Shown: positions 9,172 through 18,076 of the stretch, in pieces | How the letters are laid out: each line of letters starts with the position of its first letter | Numbering within the stretch: position 1 is the first letter of the stretch | NCBI GenBank assembly: GCA_947500545.1 | Contig: CANMSO010000003.1 | Span: 558,001 to 622,000 of the forward strand | Origin: an uncultured Aquimarina sp. | Lineage (GTDB): Bacteria; Bacteroidota; Bacteroidia; Flavobacteriales; Flavobacteriaceae | Reading direction: 5' to 3' | Length of the DNA stretch: 64,000 bases | Translations under genes and position numbers: made by a program | Notes under the pieces: generated by a model | Database searches by the model: none | Told to the model about the DNA's origin: nothing | The model's input: the letters and a program-made list of their open reading frames with translations, nothing else

Positions 9172-9842
9172 CGGCCATATTTTTTGAGATACCCACCATT
9201 GATCAAGTATACGGTTAATAAAATACTAAAGGTAATTACCAGCAGAATAAGCGAATACATATTGGCGGTGTCATAGTTTAGGGCTTCAACTTCATCATAA
9301 ATAGCAATAGAAGCGACTTTGGTTTCACCAGGAATGTTACCACCAATCATGAGTACCACTCCAAACTCACCAATGGTATGTGCAAACGAAAGAACAATAC
9401 CAGTAAGTAAGGCAGGTTTTATATTGGGCAGTAATACTTTGAGTAATGTTATAAATTTTGATTTTCCCAGGACATAAGAAGCCTCTTTATAGTTTGATGG
9501 TAAACCTGCCAATCCGGCCTGTATGGGTTGAACCATAAATGGTAAACTGTATAGGATAGAGGCAATCACCAATCCTTCAAAAGAGAAAATAAGGCGCAAC
9601 CCTAACCATTCATTGATCCAATTGCCAAAAGCATTGTTTGGGCTAAATGCCACTAATAAATAAAACCCCAAAACGGTAGGGGGCAGGACCAAAGGCATGC
9701 TTACCAGAGTCTCGATCACGGGTTTAATTTTCGATTTTGAATATGCTAGCCAATAGGCCAGAGGAATACCCAAAACAAACAAAATGGCTGTTGTGATTAT
9801 TGCCAGTTTAAAAGTTAATATGAGTGGCTCCCAATTCATCAT
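9168..9842 (-). CDS. modB: Molybdate ABC transporter permease
   Basis: 224 residues with five or so membrane helices. The family-typical cytoplasmic loop is seen as SYVLGKSKFITLLKVLLP followed by HTIGEFGVVLMIGGNIPG, which is characteristic of ModB/CysTW-type permeases. It forms the inner-membrane channel with ModC. It overlaps its neighbours by 4 bp on each side (Mop-like gene and modC), which implies coupled translation. Confidence 0.92.
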   Translation of the reverse strand: MMNWEPLILTFKLAIITTAILFVLGIPLAYWLAYSKSKIKPVIETLVSMPLVLPPTVLGFYLLVAFSPNNAFGNWINEWLGLRLIFSFEGLVIASILYSLPFMVQPIQAGLAGLPSNYKEASYVLGKSKFITLLKVLLPNIKPALLTGIVLSFAHTIGEFGVVLMIGGNIPGETKVASIAIYDEVEALNYDTANMYSLILLVITFSILLTVYLINGGYLKKYGR

Positions 9843-10237
9843 TGGCTTAGTAGAATTTCGTTGGTTTTGATCATTGCAGTGACCGATGTATTCGTTTCGA
9901 TTCCTAATTGCTCAACCGCATTGGTTGTAATAACAGAGGTAATATTTCCAACCGTTGTGCCTAAGGTAATTTTACTAAGTAATGTACCTTTTTCTAGTTG
10001 AATTATTGTTCCTGTAATGCGATTTTGTAAGCTTATTCCTGATACATCCCCTGTGGCGATAATAACTTCGGTTTCTTTAAACAAAACCTTAATGGTATTT
10101 CCTAACTTTAAGTAGGAAGCCGTTTCTGGGGTTTCAATCACAATTGCAGTAAATGGTATGCCATTTACTTTGGTGGTTATCAATGCTAAACTTCCGTTTA
10201 CTTCAATGTTTGATATTTGCCCTTGCAGTGTGTTCAT
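9839..10237 (-). CDS. Molbindin-like protein with two Mop/TOBE units
   Basis: This 132-residue soluble protein has two tandem repeats of the molybdate-binding Mop fold. The first is about residues 1-66 (SNIEVNGSLALITTKVNG), the second about 67-132 (GTIIQLEKGTLLSKITLG). Free-standing di-Mop proteins bind molybdate oxyanions and may store or buffer them in the cytoplasm. It sits between modA and modB with 4-bp overlaps on both sides, an unusual place that suggests stoichiometric production with the transporter. A role as a regulator is less likely, as no DNA-binding domain is present. Confidence 0.8.
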   Translation of the reverse strand: MNTLQGQISNIEVNGSLALITTKVNGIPFTAIVIETPETASYLKLGNTIKVLFKETEVIIATGDVSGISLQNRITGTIIQLEKGTLLSKITLGTTVGNITSVITTNAVEQLGIETNTSVTAMIKTNEILLSQ

Positions 10238-11007
10238 TTTTCAATGACAAGGTATCCAAAATTTTCAAGAATTTCTTTGGATTTTGCCGAGAAAAGGAAC
10301 TTATAAAATTTTATAGTGTTTTCGGTTACCGACACTTTTTTTATGATCGCTGCGCTTTGAGCAATAGGAGTATAGCTACTATCATTAATTGCAATCCAGT
10401 TGCCTTTTTCTTTCATCTTAGGCGATAAGACAACAGATTTGGCAGTAAAACCAACTTGGGCAGCGCCAGAAACGATAAACTGGTTGGTCTGTGAAATGCT
10501 TTCACCATACACCAATTTATCTTCGATCTGATCATAAATACCGGCTTGTTTAAGAACAGAAATCGCCGCCTCGCCATAGGGAGCCGTTTTGGGATTTGCA
10601 ATAGCAATATGTTTGATTTTTTTATCGGTTAATGATTTGATACTTGGTGTTATATCCTTAGACATCGACCAAAGTACTAGTTTGCCTGACGCATAAACTT
10701 CTGGGGCTTTGGTAGTGAATCCACTGGTGTGCAATACTTGTGGGTATTTTGTATCTGCAGAAACTAGAATATCATAGGGAGCCCCTTCCTTAATTTGGGC
10801 AGTCAATTTACCCGAGGAGCTAATAATGATGTCACAAGCGATTCCTGTTTGCTCAGTGAATGAGGCAGTGATTTCTTGTATTGCAAACTGCATATTAGCA
10901 GCGGTTGCAATGGTTACTTTTTGAGTATCAGGTTTTGTACATCCAATGACTAGGAATAGGAGTAAGAAAGTGAAATACTTTAGGTTTTTCATCTGAAAAT
11001 CGATCAT
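10234..11007 (-). CDS. modA: Molybdate-binding lipoprotein of the ABC transporter
   Basis: 257 residues. A lipoprotein signal ends at LVIGC, followed by the ModA pattern TIATAANMQFAIQEI, then SSGKLTAQIKEGAPYDILVSAD, and a late GAAQVGFTA. It captures periplasmic molybdate for ModBC. The start at 11007 overlaps the stop of the PhyH gene as ATGA. A second in-frame Met five codons later would give a more standard lipoprotein signal, so the precise start is uncertain. The other end overlaps the Mop-like gene by 4 bp. Confidence 0.9.
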   Translation of the reverse strand: MIDFQMKNLKYFTFLLLFLVIGCTKPDTQKVTIATAANMQFAIQEITASFTEQTGIACDIIISSSGKLTAQIKEGAPYDILVSADTKYPQVLHTSGFTTKAPEVYASGKLVLWSMSKDITPSIKSLTDKKIKHIAIANPKTAPYGEAAISVLKQAGIYDQIEDKLVYGESISQTNQFIVSGAAQVGFTAKSVVLSPKMKEKGNWIAINDSSYTPIAQSAAIIKKVSVTENTIKFYKFLFSAKSKEILENFGYLVIEK

Positions 11008-11729
11008 ATTGTTTTTAAATCAAAACGTTCTAACCAATTTAATGGCGCTGTTAATTCATGATTACAGAATTCTAAATGTATTACACGTCTTTGCTTATTA
11101 TTTACCGTTTTGTTTGAGGCATGAAGTGTTAAAGGTTTCATTAGCATTACCCCACCTTTTTCGACTTCGCAAATATGTTCTGTTTCGGTATTCCAGTCTA
11201 TTGAGTCGGGTCGATAAATTCCTTTTAGATGTGATTTAGGAATAACTTTTAATGCGCCATTATTTTTGTCTGTATGGTCCAAATGAATTCTGATCGTTAC
11301 TGTATCTTCCAAAATTTTAATAGGAGGTTGAACACCATATTGCCCTTTTTTGAAAGTCCAATTAACATAGTTATCCAAGTCAACTTTCTTATCTACAGAA
11401 ATACTTAGGTCTTGATGGTATGCTACAAACCAATTTGATTCACTTGGTTTGTCAAAATAAATAGCTTTGGTTAGAAAGTATTCAGAATCAAAAAAGTTGG
11501 ATAATAGGGTTGTAAGTTCTGGGTTAAATAGAACTTTATTTAGCTTAGGGATTACATTATTGAGCTGTCTAATTGCAAATAAGTCTTTGGTTTTTTGGAA
11601 AGAATCCTTGTCTTTTTGAACATTGCTTATGCAGTCAAGAATTTGACAAATTTCCGTTTCTGAATACAACCCTTTAAGGACCGAATATCCTTTTTTTTCC
11701 AAGTCTATTTTACTGGTTTTATAGTCCAT
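11004..11729 (-). CDS. Phytanoyl-CoA dioxygenase (PhyH) family oxygenase
   Basis: 241 residues with the double-stranded beta-helix Fe(II)/2-oxoglutarate pattern. The iron-binding HxD is in VAYHQDLSISVD, and the distal His and 2-oxoglutarate-binding Arg are in LHASNKTVNNKQRRVIHLEF. The neighbouring IRIHLDHTDKNNGALKVIPKSH is typical of PhyH proteins that hydroxylate small molecules. The substrate is unknown. Its stop overlaps the modA start by 4 bp and the upstream GNAT gene is 17 bp away, so it is transcribed, and probably translated, with the molybdate genes. A purine-related substrate is an attractive but unproven idea. Confidence 0.82.
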   Translation of the reverse strand: MDYKTSKIDLEKKGYSVLKGLYSETEICQILDCISNVQKDKDSFQKTKDLFAIRQLNNVIPKLNKVLFNPELTTLLSNFFDSEYFLTKAIYFDKPSESNWFVAYHQDLSISVDKKVDLDNYVNWTFKKGQYGVQPPIKILEDTVTIRIHLDHTDKNNGALKVIPKSHLKGIYRPDSIDWNTETEHICEVEKGGVMLMKPLTLHASNKTVNNKQRRVIHLEFCNHELTAPLNWLERFDLKTI

Positions 11730-11746
11730 TTCCTCCTAACAAATTA

Positions 11747-12265
11747 TCAAAACCGTTTTAACCAAGTTTCTTTATCCACTTTATATCTTCTATCGGTGCA
11801 ATTATCATTTGGGTTAAAGAATTCCTTGTCCAGGACTAGAAATTTTTCTAAAATTTTCATTGATCCAAGGTTTGTTGTAATAACATCTGCTGTTATTAGG
11901 TCCATATTCATGTTGTGAAACCCATAGTCGATAAGACCTCTGGCTATTTCGGTACCATATCCTTTTTCCCAAAATTTTTCTCGCAGTCGGTATCCGATTT
12001 CATCTTCATGATCGTCATTTTTTAAAAATGCACAGATTCCGATAAATTCATTATCAATCTTACTATCTATAGCCCATACTTTTTTATTAGTCATGTCTGG
12101 AGCTGAATTCAGTACACAAAGCAGATGTTTGTCACTTTCTTCTCTAGACATTACCGGCCTAGGAACGAGATTCATCACATTTGGATTCCCCATCATATCA
12201 AAATAAAGATCCGAATCTTCTTTAGAAAGCTGTCTAATGATAAGTCTGTTGGTTTCAAAAATCAT
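11747..12265 (-). CDS. GNAT N-acetyltransferase (RimJ/RimL-like)
   Basis: 172 residues of the Gcn5-related acetyltransferase fold. The RimJ-type opening is FETNRLIIRQL, the acetyl-CoA-binding loop lies around REKFWEKGYGTEIARGLI, and VITTNLGSMKILEKF is the usual C-terminal Asn-containing motif. The acceptor (protein N-terminus or small molecule) cannot be read. It lies inside the purine/molybdate run, 40 bp after the deaminase gene and 17 bp before the PhyH gene. Confidence 0.85.
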   Translation of the reverse strand: MIFETNRLIIRQLSKEDSDLYFDMMGNPNVMNLVPRPVMSREESDKHLLCVLNSAPDMTNKKVWAIDSKIDNEFIGICAFLKNDDHEDEIGYRLREKFWEKGYGTEIARGLIDYGFHNMNMDLITADVITTNLGSMKILEKFLVLDKEFFNPNDNCTDRRYKVDKETWLKRF

Positions 12266-12305
12266 TTCAATACTACTACATTACGTTGATCAACTTCATT
12301 TTAAA

Positions 12306-12818
12306 TCAATATTCAGTTCTGTCAGTTTTTGAATCCCATTTTTGAAAAACTTTTATTGCTTCATCACGTAGTACGTTGGTAAACTCTATTTGTCGGTTAC
12401 CAATACCTACTGCAATCTCATCATAAATTAATTGGTCATCAAATTCGATATCGGCAGCATCTTCACGTGTACAACCGTAGAAAACTTTTTTAGGTCGGGC
12501 CCAATATATGGCTCCCAAACACATAGGGCAAGGCTCACAAGAGGTATAAATGATACAATCTTCTAATTGAAAAGTGTCTAGCTTTTTGCAAGCAGTACGT
12601 ATGGCATCTACTTCGGCATGAGCTGTGGGATCATTATGTGATGTAACCTTGTTACATCCTTCTGCTATTATTTCTCCATTTTTTACAATCACTGCCCCAA
12701 ATGGACCTCCTGTATTAGAATCCATACCATTTTCTGCAAGTTCGATTGCACGTCTCATAAATTTCTTATCCTCTTCTGTCATTTCTATTAATTTAATGTT
12801 TTTAGTCTGTTCATTCAA
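12306..12818 (-). CDS. guaD: Nucleoside/guanine deaminase, CDA fold
   Basis: The 170-residue zinc hydrolase has HAE at residues 67-69 (His ligand and catalytic Glu69) and PCPMC with zinc-binding Cys97 and Cys100. The length and the C-terminal EDAADIEFDD segment resemble bacterial guanine deaminases of the cytidine-deaminase fold, which turn guanine into xanthine. The context supports this: xanthine dehydrogenase subunits and XdhC lie immediately upstream. A tRNA-adenosine deaminase is an alternative from the same fold, but context and C-terminus favour guanine. Confidence 0.85.
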   Translation of the reverse strand: MNEQTKNIKLIEMTEEDKKFMRRAIELAENGMDSNTGGPFGAVIVKNGEIIAEGCNKVTSHNDPTAHAEVDAIRTACKKLDTFQLEDCIIYTSCEPCPMCLGAIYWARPKKVFYGCTREDAADIEFDDQLIYDEIAVGIGNRQIEFTNVLRDEAIKVFQKWDSKTDRTEY

Positions 12819-12874
12819 CCATGAATCAATATCGAATGGAAATGTATCTTTTTTAGATTAAGAAACAAAATATA

Positions 12875-13825
12875 TTATTGGTTCCTATTTTTAATCTTAA
12901 CAACTTCAGCAGCAATGCTTACTGCAATTTCATGAGGGGTTTGACTTTTTATGGCAAGTCCTATAGGTGCATGAACGATATCTAACTCAGACGCAGTAAT
13001 ACCTTCTTTTTGCAATACTTCCCACATTGTTTTTAGCTTTGCAGTACTCCCTAGTACACCTATGTAAGCAAAATTATTTGTAATCAATTTGCTCAACACT
13101 AACTTATCATCAATGTATCTGTTGGTCATAATTGCCACGTAACTCTCTGGACCTTCTGTAATGTAATTTGCTATTTCCTTGAAGTTCACTATTAATTTTT
13201 GATGTGCACTAGTGTTTAGCTCAAGTGTATTTAGATCTTCTCGATTATCAAAAACTACAACATGAAATCCTAAGGTAACGAACAATTCAGAAACTGCTAC
13301 GCTTACATGTCCCCCGCCAACAATGTATAATGTGTTTTTAAATCCTATATGTTCTTTAAAAAACCAATCTTGAGATGAAGTTATCTGGTATTCGAATTTA
13401 TCAGCTAACTGTTCTTTTGAAAAATTGATCGAAGTAGGTGTTAGGGCAAATATTCCCTTAGTATTGTCCCGTAAACAATCCAAAATATTTTCAATAATCG
13501 AAATATGTTGAGCGCCCAAAGGGTGAAAAACTACGGTCTGCTCTCCTGAGCAAATCATTCCCGAACCATCTTGTTTGTGGCCTTGATGTATTTGTCTTTT
13601 TAAGAAGATTTTCAAATCACCATTGTGCAATAATTTTTTAGCCTCTTCTACCAGTGAAAACTCCATGACACCTCCTCCAATAGAACCAAAAATAAATCCA
13701 TCTTCGGCAACCAGCATTTTAAACCCTTTTCTACCAGGAGAACTGCCAATATTTTCTATAACAGTTAGTAGATATACGTTTTGGGTATCTCGTAATTTTG
13801 ATAAAAGATGTTGCCAGAATTTCAT
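12875..13825 (-). CDS. xdhC: XdhC-family molybdenum cofactor insertion/maturation protein
   Basis: 316 residues. The N-terminal XdhC/CoxI domain has GSSPGRKGFKMLV and GGGVMEFSLVEEA. A C-terminal Rossmann domain opens with LYIVGGGHVSVAVSELF (about residue 165) and contains IGVLGSTAK. XdhC proteins bind Moco, help its sulfuration and hand it to xanthine dehydrogenase. It sits 8 bp after the small membrane-protein gene and 56 bp before the deaminase gene. Confidence 0.92.
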   Translation of the reverse strand: MKFWQHLLSKLRDTQNVYLLTVIENIGSSPGRKGFKMLVAEDGFIFGSIGGGVMEFSLVEEAKKLLHNGDLKIFLKRQIHQGHKQDGSGMICSGEQTVVFHPLGAQHISIIENILDCLRDNTKGIFALTPTSINFSKEQLADKFEYQITSSQDWFFKEHIGFKNTLYIVGGGHVSVAVSELFVTLGFHVVVFDNREDLNTLELNTSAHQKLIVNFKEIANYITEGPESYVAIMTNRYIDDKLVLSKLITNNFAYIGVLGSTAKLKTMWEVLQKEGITASELDIVHAPIGLAIKSQTPHEIAVSIAAEVVKIKNRNQ

Positions 13826-13833
13826 ACGTTTTG

Positions 13834-14334
13834 TTAATTGAAAATCACTTCGCTTAATGCATAATAAATAGCCATTAATGCAGAGAAGATAGCACTAGCC
13901 AAAAATCGCCAACTTAAGTTTACTTTATTTTGAATTAAATAGTTAGCTATAAACGATATAGGGATATTGACTAAAAATGATAACCATGCTATTTTCAGTA
14001 AATTTAAGTCGATTTGATTAAAATTGCCCGAGAAAAGTTTGATAAATAATAAATGACGTGCAATCCAAAGTGGATTAAAATAAAGTATCGCTAACCCTGT
14101 CTTAGTCAACGTTTTTTTAATTCCTGTTATTGCTTTTGTTTTAACCTCTATCCATGCAAAATAATTTGGGATTTCTAACGCATACAATGTTGCTCCCAAA
14201 ACGATCATGCCTATTAGTCGATATATAGAAAACTCTCCTAGTAGTATGGCAGCGATCAAGTCTCCTGAACTATAGATTATAGCCCCTCTAAGAATATTAG
14301 CTTTGGTGTATTGTAGTGTTATGGTTTTGCTCAA
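13834..14334 (-). CDS. Small membrane protein, possibly Mpv17/PMP22-like
   Basis: 166 residues with about four membrane helices. The first helix region reads GAIIYSSGDLIAAILLGEF, then an Arg-containing loop and GATLYALEIPNYFAWI. These positions resemble the GD.IAQ and P..WY motifs of the Mpv17/PMP22 family, and the C-terminal NLSWRFLASAIFSALMAIYY would align with its last helix. The similarity is weak, so I only suggest it. The gene is 5 bp after xdhB and 8 bp before xdhC, deep in the purine operon, so it may transport or scaffold something needed there. Confidence 0.55.
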   Translation of the reverse strand: MSKTITLQYTKANILRGAIIYSSGDLIAAILLGEFSIYRLIGMIVLGATLYALEIPNYFAWIEVKTKAITGIKKTLTKTGLAILYFNPLWIARHLLFIKLFSGNFNQIDLNLLKIAWLSFLVNIPISFIANYLIQNKVNLSWRFLASAIFSALMAIYYALSEVIFN

Positions 14335-14339
14335 GAGTA

Positions 14340-16604
14340 TTACTTTTCGTACAATCCCATTAATACCTTTTCTGGTGTAAACGGCGAATCAAACTTTAGT
14401 TTATAATTTTTATTGAATGCTTTTACGGCTTGTTGAATGGCAAAATACGCACCAATCCCATACATTAGCGGGGGCTCGCCAACGGCTTTAGACTTATGGA
14501 TAGCCATATCATTTCCTTCGGTTTCTACGGGTATCGTTTCGATTGTTTTTGGAGCAGAAAATATATCGGGCACCTTATACGTCGATAAAGCATTTGATAA
14601 TAATCGTCCATCGTTATTATACGAGATTTCTTCCATGGTCATCCAACCAATTCCTTGTGCGAGCGCACCTTCTACTTGACCTATATCTACACCAAAATTC
14701 ATGCTTTCTCCGAAATCATGCACAATTTTCACAGCGTCAATTTCGTAGGTTCCTCGTACACAATCAACAGTAACCGATGTAATTGCAGTACCATACACAT
14801 GATATGCAAAAGGATGCCCTTTTTCTTTTGTTTTATCAAAATGAATGACGGGTGTTGCATAATGTGCATTCTCGGTTAAGGCAATTCGTTCTGCCATGGC
14901 TTGAGCAACAACAGCCTCCCATGTAACATTTGATTTTTTCCCGTCTACAAAAACATAATCTTCTTGAAAAGAAATTTTGGATTCTTCTGCAGCGGCCATT
15001 TTAGAAGCCACTTTTGTCAATCTTTCTAGTAATACAGCACAAGCCTTGTATACAGCTTTTCCATTGAGATCTGCCGTTGAACTTGCCGCAGAAGGTGAGG
15101 TATTGGCTACACGAGTGGTATTGGTTGTTTCTAATTTTACTTTGTTAGCAGAAATTCCTAAGGCATTTTGAGCCACTTGTAACATCTTAGTATTAACACT
15201 TTGCCCCATTTCTACCGCTCCCGTACTCACACCAACACTACCATCTTGATAGATATGAATCAATGCTCTTGCATGATTCATCATTGTATTGGTAAATGAA
15301 ATCCCGAAGGTCACAGGCATTAAAGAAATTCCTTTTTTGAAATGAGCATTATTGGCATTGAAGTCAATAACTTCTTGCTCTAGTGTATCAAAATCAAACT
15401 TTTCTTTTGCAGTAAACCAAGTATTTTGGGCTTCGACTTGGGTTGCGATTTGCCCATAGGAGAATTCATCGTTTTCTGTCAATAAATTGGCTTCCTGAAT
15501 TTTTCGTTTGTCAATGCCAATTCGTTCTGCTGCCTTGGCGATAGCAGATTCAATAACAAACATTCCTTGGGGACCACCAAAACCTCTAAATGCTGTATTG
15601 GGAGGTAAGTTTGTTTTGCAACTATACACAGTTGTACTTACATTAGGAACAAAATAACTGTTGGTTGCATGAAATAATGTTCTTTCGGCAATAGCTGGCG
15701 ATAAATCTGCTGCCGCGCCAGAATTTTGCATAAATTCTGCTTCAAAGGCCATTATTTTTAAGTCTTTGCGTAATCCAATTTTAAAAAACGAGGAATACGG
15801 ATGACGCTTTCCTGTCATGCGCAGATCATCATGACGATTAAGAATGTATTTTACAGGTTTGTTTAAGTGTTGTACGGCAACTGCTGCCATCACCGACCAA
15901 GGTGTTGCTTGATCTTCTTTACCTCCAAACCCTCCACCAAGCCGGATGACATCTATTTCAATCTTATGCATGGGTACCCCTAAAACCTTGGCAGTGGTTT
16001 TTTGAACTGCTGTAGGACCTTGCGTAGATGATGTGATCTTGATACTCCCATTTTCTTGCGGAACAGCATAACACCCTTGTGTTTCCAGATACAGATGTTC
16101 TTGTCCATTTGAAAATGTTTCTCCTTCGATTACATAATCGCAATCCGAAAAGGTAGCATCTGTATCTCCTAATCTAAAGGAACGCGGTGCATTGATAAAG
16201 CTCTGTTTTTCTTTTGCTTCTTTTGCCGTTGTAATTACAGGTAATTCTTCAATTTCTATGTCAATGAGTAGCCGTGCTTTTTTTGCAATGGCTTCAGATT
16301 CTGCAACGATAAATGCAATAGGCTGCCCCCAAAAATGAACCTCGTTTTCGGCCCATAAAGGCTCATCAGGGATAATCCCACCGATTTGATTTTCACCCAA
16401 AACATCTTTGTAGGTAAATATTTTTACAACCCCTTCAAGGTGTTCTGCCTTGGTATAATCTACGTGTGTTATTTTTCCGTGTGCTTTTGGTGAATCAAAT
16501 ACCAATCCATACAAGGTATCTTGCCTGGTAATCAAGTCATCTACAAATAGCGATTCTCCTCGAACATGCGTAAAACTGTCAATATTTTTCATCGTCTTCA
16601 TCAT
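14340..16604 (-). CDS. xdhB: Xanthine dehydrogenase, molybdopterin-binding subunit
   Basis: 754 residues. Molybdopterin-binding and substrate motifs of the xanthine oxidase family are visible: RLGGGFGGKEDQATPW, NTAFRGFGGPQG, EMGQSVNTKM, and KAVGEPPLMYG, whose Glu710 is the catalytic base. The enzyme oxidises hypoxanthine to xanthine and xanthine to urate, passing electrons to the FeS/FAD subunit encoded just upstream. Length matches the large subunit of two-gene bacterial enzymes such as the Rhodobacter type. Its start overlaps the end of xdhA by 4 bp. Confidence 0.94.
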   Translation of the reverse strand: MMKTMKNIDSFTHVRGESLFVDDLITRQDTLYGLVFDSPKAHGKITHVDYTKAEHLEGVVKIFTYKDVLGENQIGGIIPDEPLWAENEVHFWGQPIAFIVAESEAIAKKARLLIDIEIEELPVITTAKEAKEKQSFINAPRSFRLGDTDATFSDCDYVIEGETFSNGQEHLYLETQGCYAVPQENGSIKITSSTQGPTAVQKTTAKVLGVPMHKIEIDVIRLGGGFGGKEDQATPWSVMAAVAVQHLNKPVKYILNRHDDLRMTGKRHPYSSFFKIGLRKDLKIMAFEAEFMQNSGAAADLSPAIAERTLFHATNSYFVPNVSTTVYSCKTNLPPNTAFRGFGGPQGMFVIESAIAKAAERIGIDKRKIQEANLLTENDEFSYGQIATQVEAQNTWFTAKEKFDFDTLEQEVIDFNANNAHFKKGISLMPVTFGISFTNTMMNHARALIHIYQDGSVGVSTGAVEMGQSVNTKMLQVAQNALGISANKVKLETTNTTRVANTSPSAASSTADLNGKAVYKACAVLLERLTKVASKMAAAEESKISFQEDYVFVDGKKSNVTWEAVVAQAMAERIALTENAHYATPVIHFDKTKEKGHPFAYHVYGTAITSVTVDCVRGTYEIDAVKIVHDFGESMNFGVDIGQVEGALAQGIGWMTMEEISYNNDGRLLSNALSTYKVPDIFSAPKTIETIPVETEGNDMAIHKSKAVGEPPLMYGIGAYFAIQQAVKAFNKNYKLKFDSPFTPEKVLMGLYEK

Positions 16605-18004
16605 GCTGTCAGTTTTTGAAGTTGAACCTTTGCTGGAAATAATTCAATAAAATGCGCAAAGAACAATTGCTTAGCTAATAAACGCTTATAGTTTGATGAC
16701 CCTCTTACATCACTAATTGGTGCAATTTCGGATTGTAAAACAGCTTCTGCTTCTTTTACGGTTTGCGAATCAATTGTTTTTCCGATAAAGAAATTACTGG
16801 TACTTAATAAATATTTTGGGATTGGAGCGACTCCTCCTATAGAAAAATGTGCAGCTTGTACCACATCGTTTTCCAGAGTGATTCTTGCAGCAGTATTTAC
16901 ACTGGCTATATCCAAATGTGTTCGTTTACTTACCTTTTCAAAATTATAAAAGTCTCCGTTTTGTAATATATCAAAAGAAATACTTTTTAAAATTTCTCCC
17001 TTTTGTAAATCATACGTTTTATAACCTTTATAAAACTCTTGAAAAGCTATTTGCCTTTCTGATCCTGTTTTGGTTTGAATAGTTACGATTGAGTTGAGTG
17101 CTAAAAAGAAAATTGTCATATCTCCGATCGGAGAAGCATTGACAAAGTTCCCTCCCAAAGTCCCCATATTGCGTATGGGTTCTGAAGAAACTAGTTTAAG
17201 AAATGACTTTAGCTTTGGGAATTGCAGCTGTAATTTTTCATTTTCTAATAGCTCTGTAACCGTTGTGTTGGCACCTATGGTACAAATTGAATCTGTAAAC
17301 TGAATCCCTTTCAGGGTTTCATGACCTGCAATTAAATGAACTTGCTCCTCTGCAAGTTGATCTGCATTATGAACGTATAGATCTGTTCCGCTAGCCACTA
17401 TTTTTCCTTCACTAGCAATAGCTTTTGGTGCTAAACCTTTTAATTTTTCCTGGATGGTTTCAAAATAATTAGGAATGAATCCCTCTTTGATCAACCATGC
17501 AACAGAATCATTAGGATCTTTTTCTTGCAATTTCTCTTCAATAGCTACACCTGCTTTTTCAATGGATTTATACCCGGTACATCTGCAAATATTTCCGCTG
17601 ATTGCATCATTGCAAGAATTTGAGGTAGCCTTGCTTTTTTCTATGGCATATCCGGTCATAGAAACTACAAAACCTGGTGTGCAAAACCCACATTGCGTAG
17701 CATAATTATCGGTCATGGCTTGTTGCACCGTATTTAATGCTTTGGGTAAATTAATCCCTTCGACCGTTACAATATGTTTTCCGTTGGCGTTTCCCAGAGG
17801 TGAAATACAGGACGTAATACTTTGATAGGAGAGGTTGTCGTCATTAAGTTTTCCAACTAAAACTGTACAAGCACCACAATCTCCTTCACGACAACCAATT
17901 TTGGTTCCTTTTAATTGCTTGTGTTCTCTAATAAAATCTAGCAGCGTTATTCCTGCATGTGCAGATGTCTGAATAACCTCATTATTTAAAATAAATTGAA
18001 TCAT
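16601..18004 (-). CDS. xdhA: Xanthine dehydrogenase, FeS/FAD subunit
   Basis: 467 residues. The plant-type [2Fe-2S] ligands are Cys38, Cys43, Cys46 and Cys66. The second cluster has Cys105/Cys108 and Cys140/Cys142. An FAD-binding domain follows, with GANTTVTELL and SEPIRNMGTLGGNFVNASPIGD, and then a CO dehydrogenase flavoprotein C-terminal domain. It carries electrons from the Mo site to FAD and NAD. It is the first gene of the eleven-gene run. The cyclase gene 72 bp upstream (18077..18838) is on the same strand and could belong to the same transcript. Confidence 0.94.
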   Translation of the reverse strand: MIQFILNNEVIQTSAHAGITLLDFIREHKQLKGTKIGCREGDCGACTVLVGKLNDDNLSYQSITSCISPLGNANGKHIVTVEGINLPKALNTVQQAMTDNYATQCGFCTPGFVVSMTGYAIEKSKATSNSCNDAISGNICRCTGYKSIEKAGVAIEEKLQEKDPNDSVAWLIKEGFIPNYFETIQEKLKGLAPKAIASEGKIVASGTDLYVHNADQLAEEQVHLIAGHETLKGIQFTDSICTIGANTTVTELLENEKLQLQFPKLKSFLKLVSSEPIRNMGTLGGNFVNASPIGDMTIFFLALNSIVTIQTKTGSERQIAFQEFYKGYKTYDLQKGEILKSISFDILQNGDFYNFEKVSKRTHLDIASVNTAARITLENDVVQAAHFSIGGVAPIPKYLLSTSNFFIGKTIDSQTVKEAEAVLQSEIAPISDVRGSSNYKRLLAKQLFFAHFIELFPAKVQLQKLTA

Positions 18005-18076
18005 AGGTAAAAGGCAAGGTACTAAAAAGGGGTGTAGTTTCTAAAATTAGTTTCGTTTTTCAGTACAGATTTGTAT

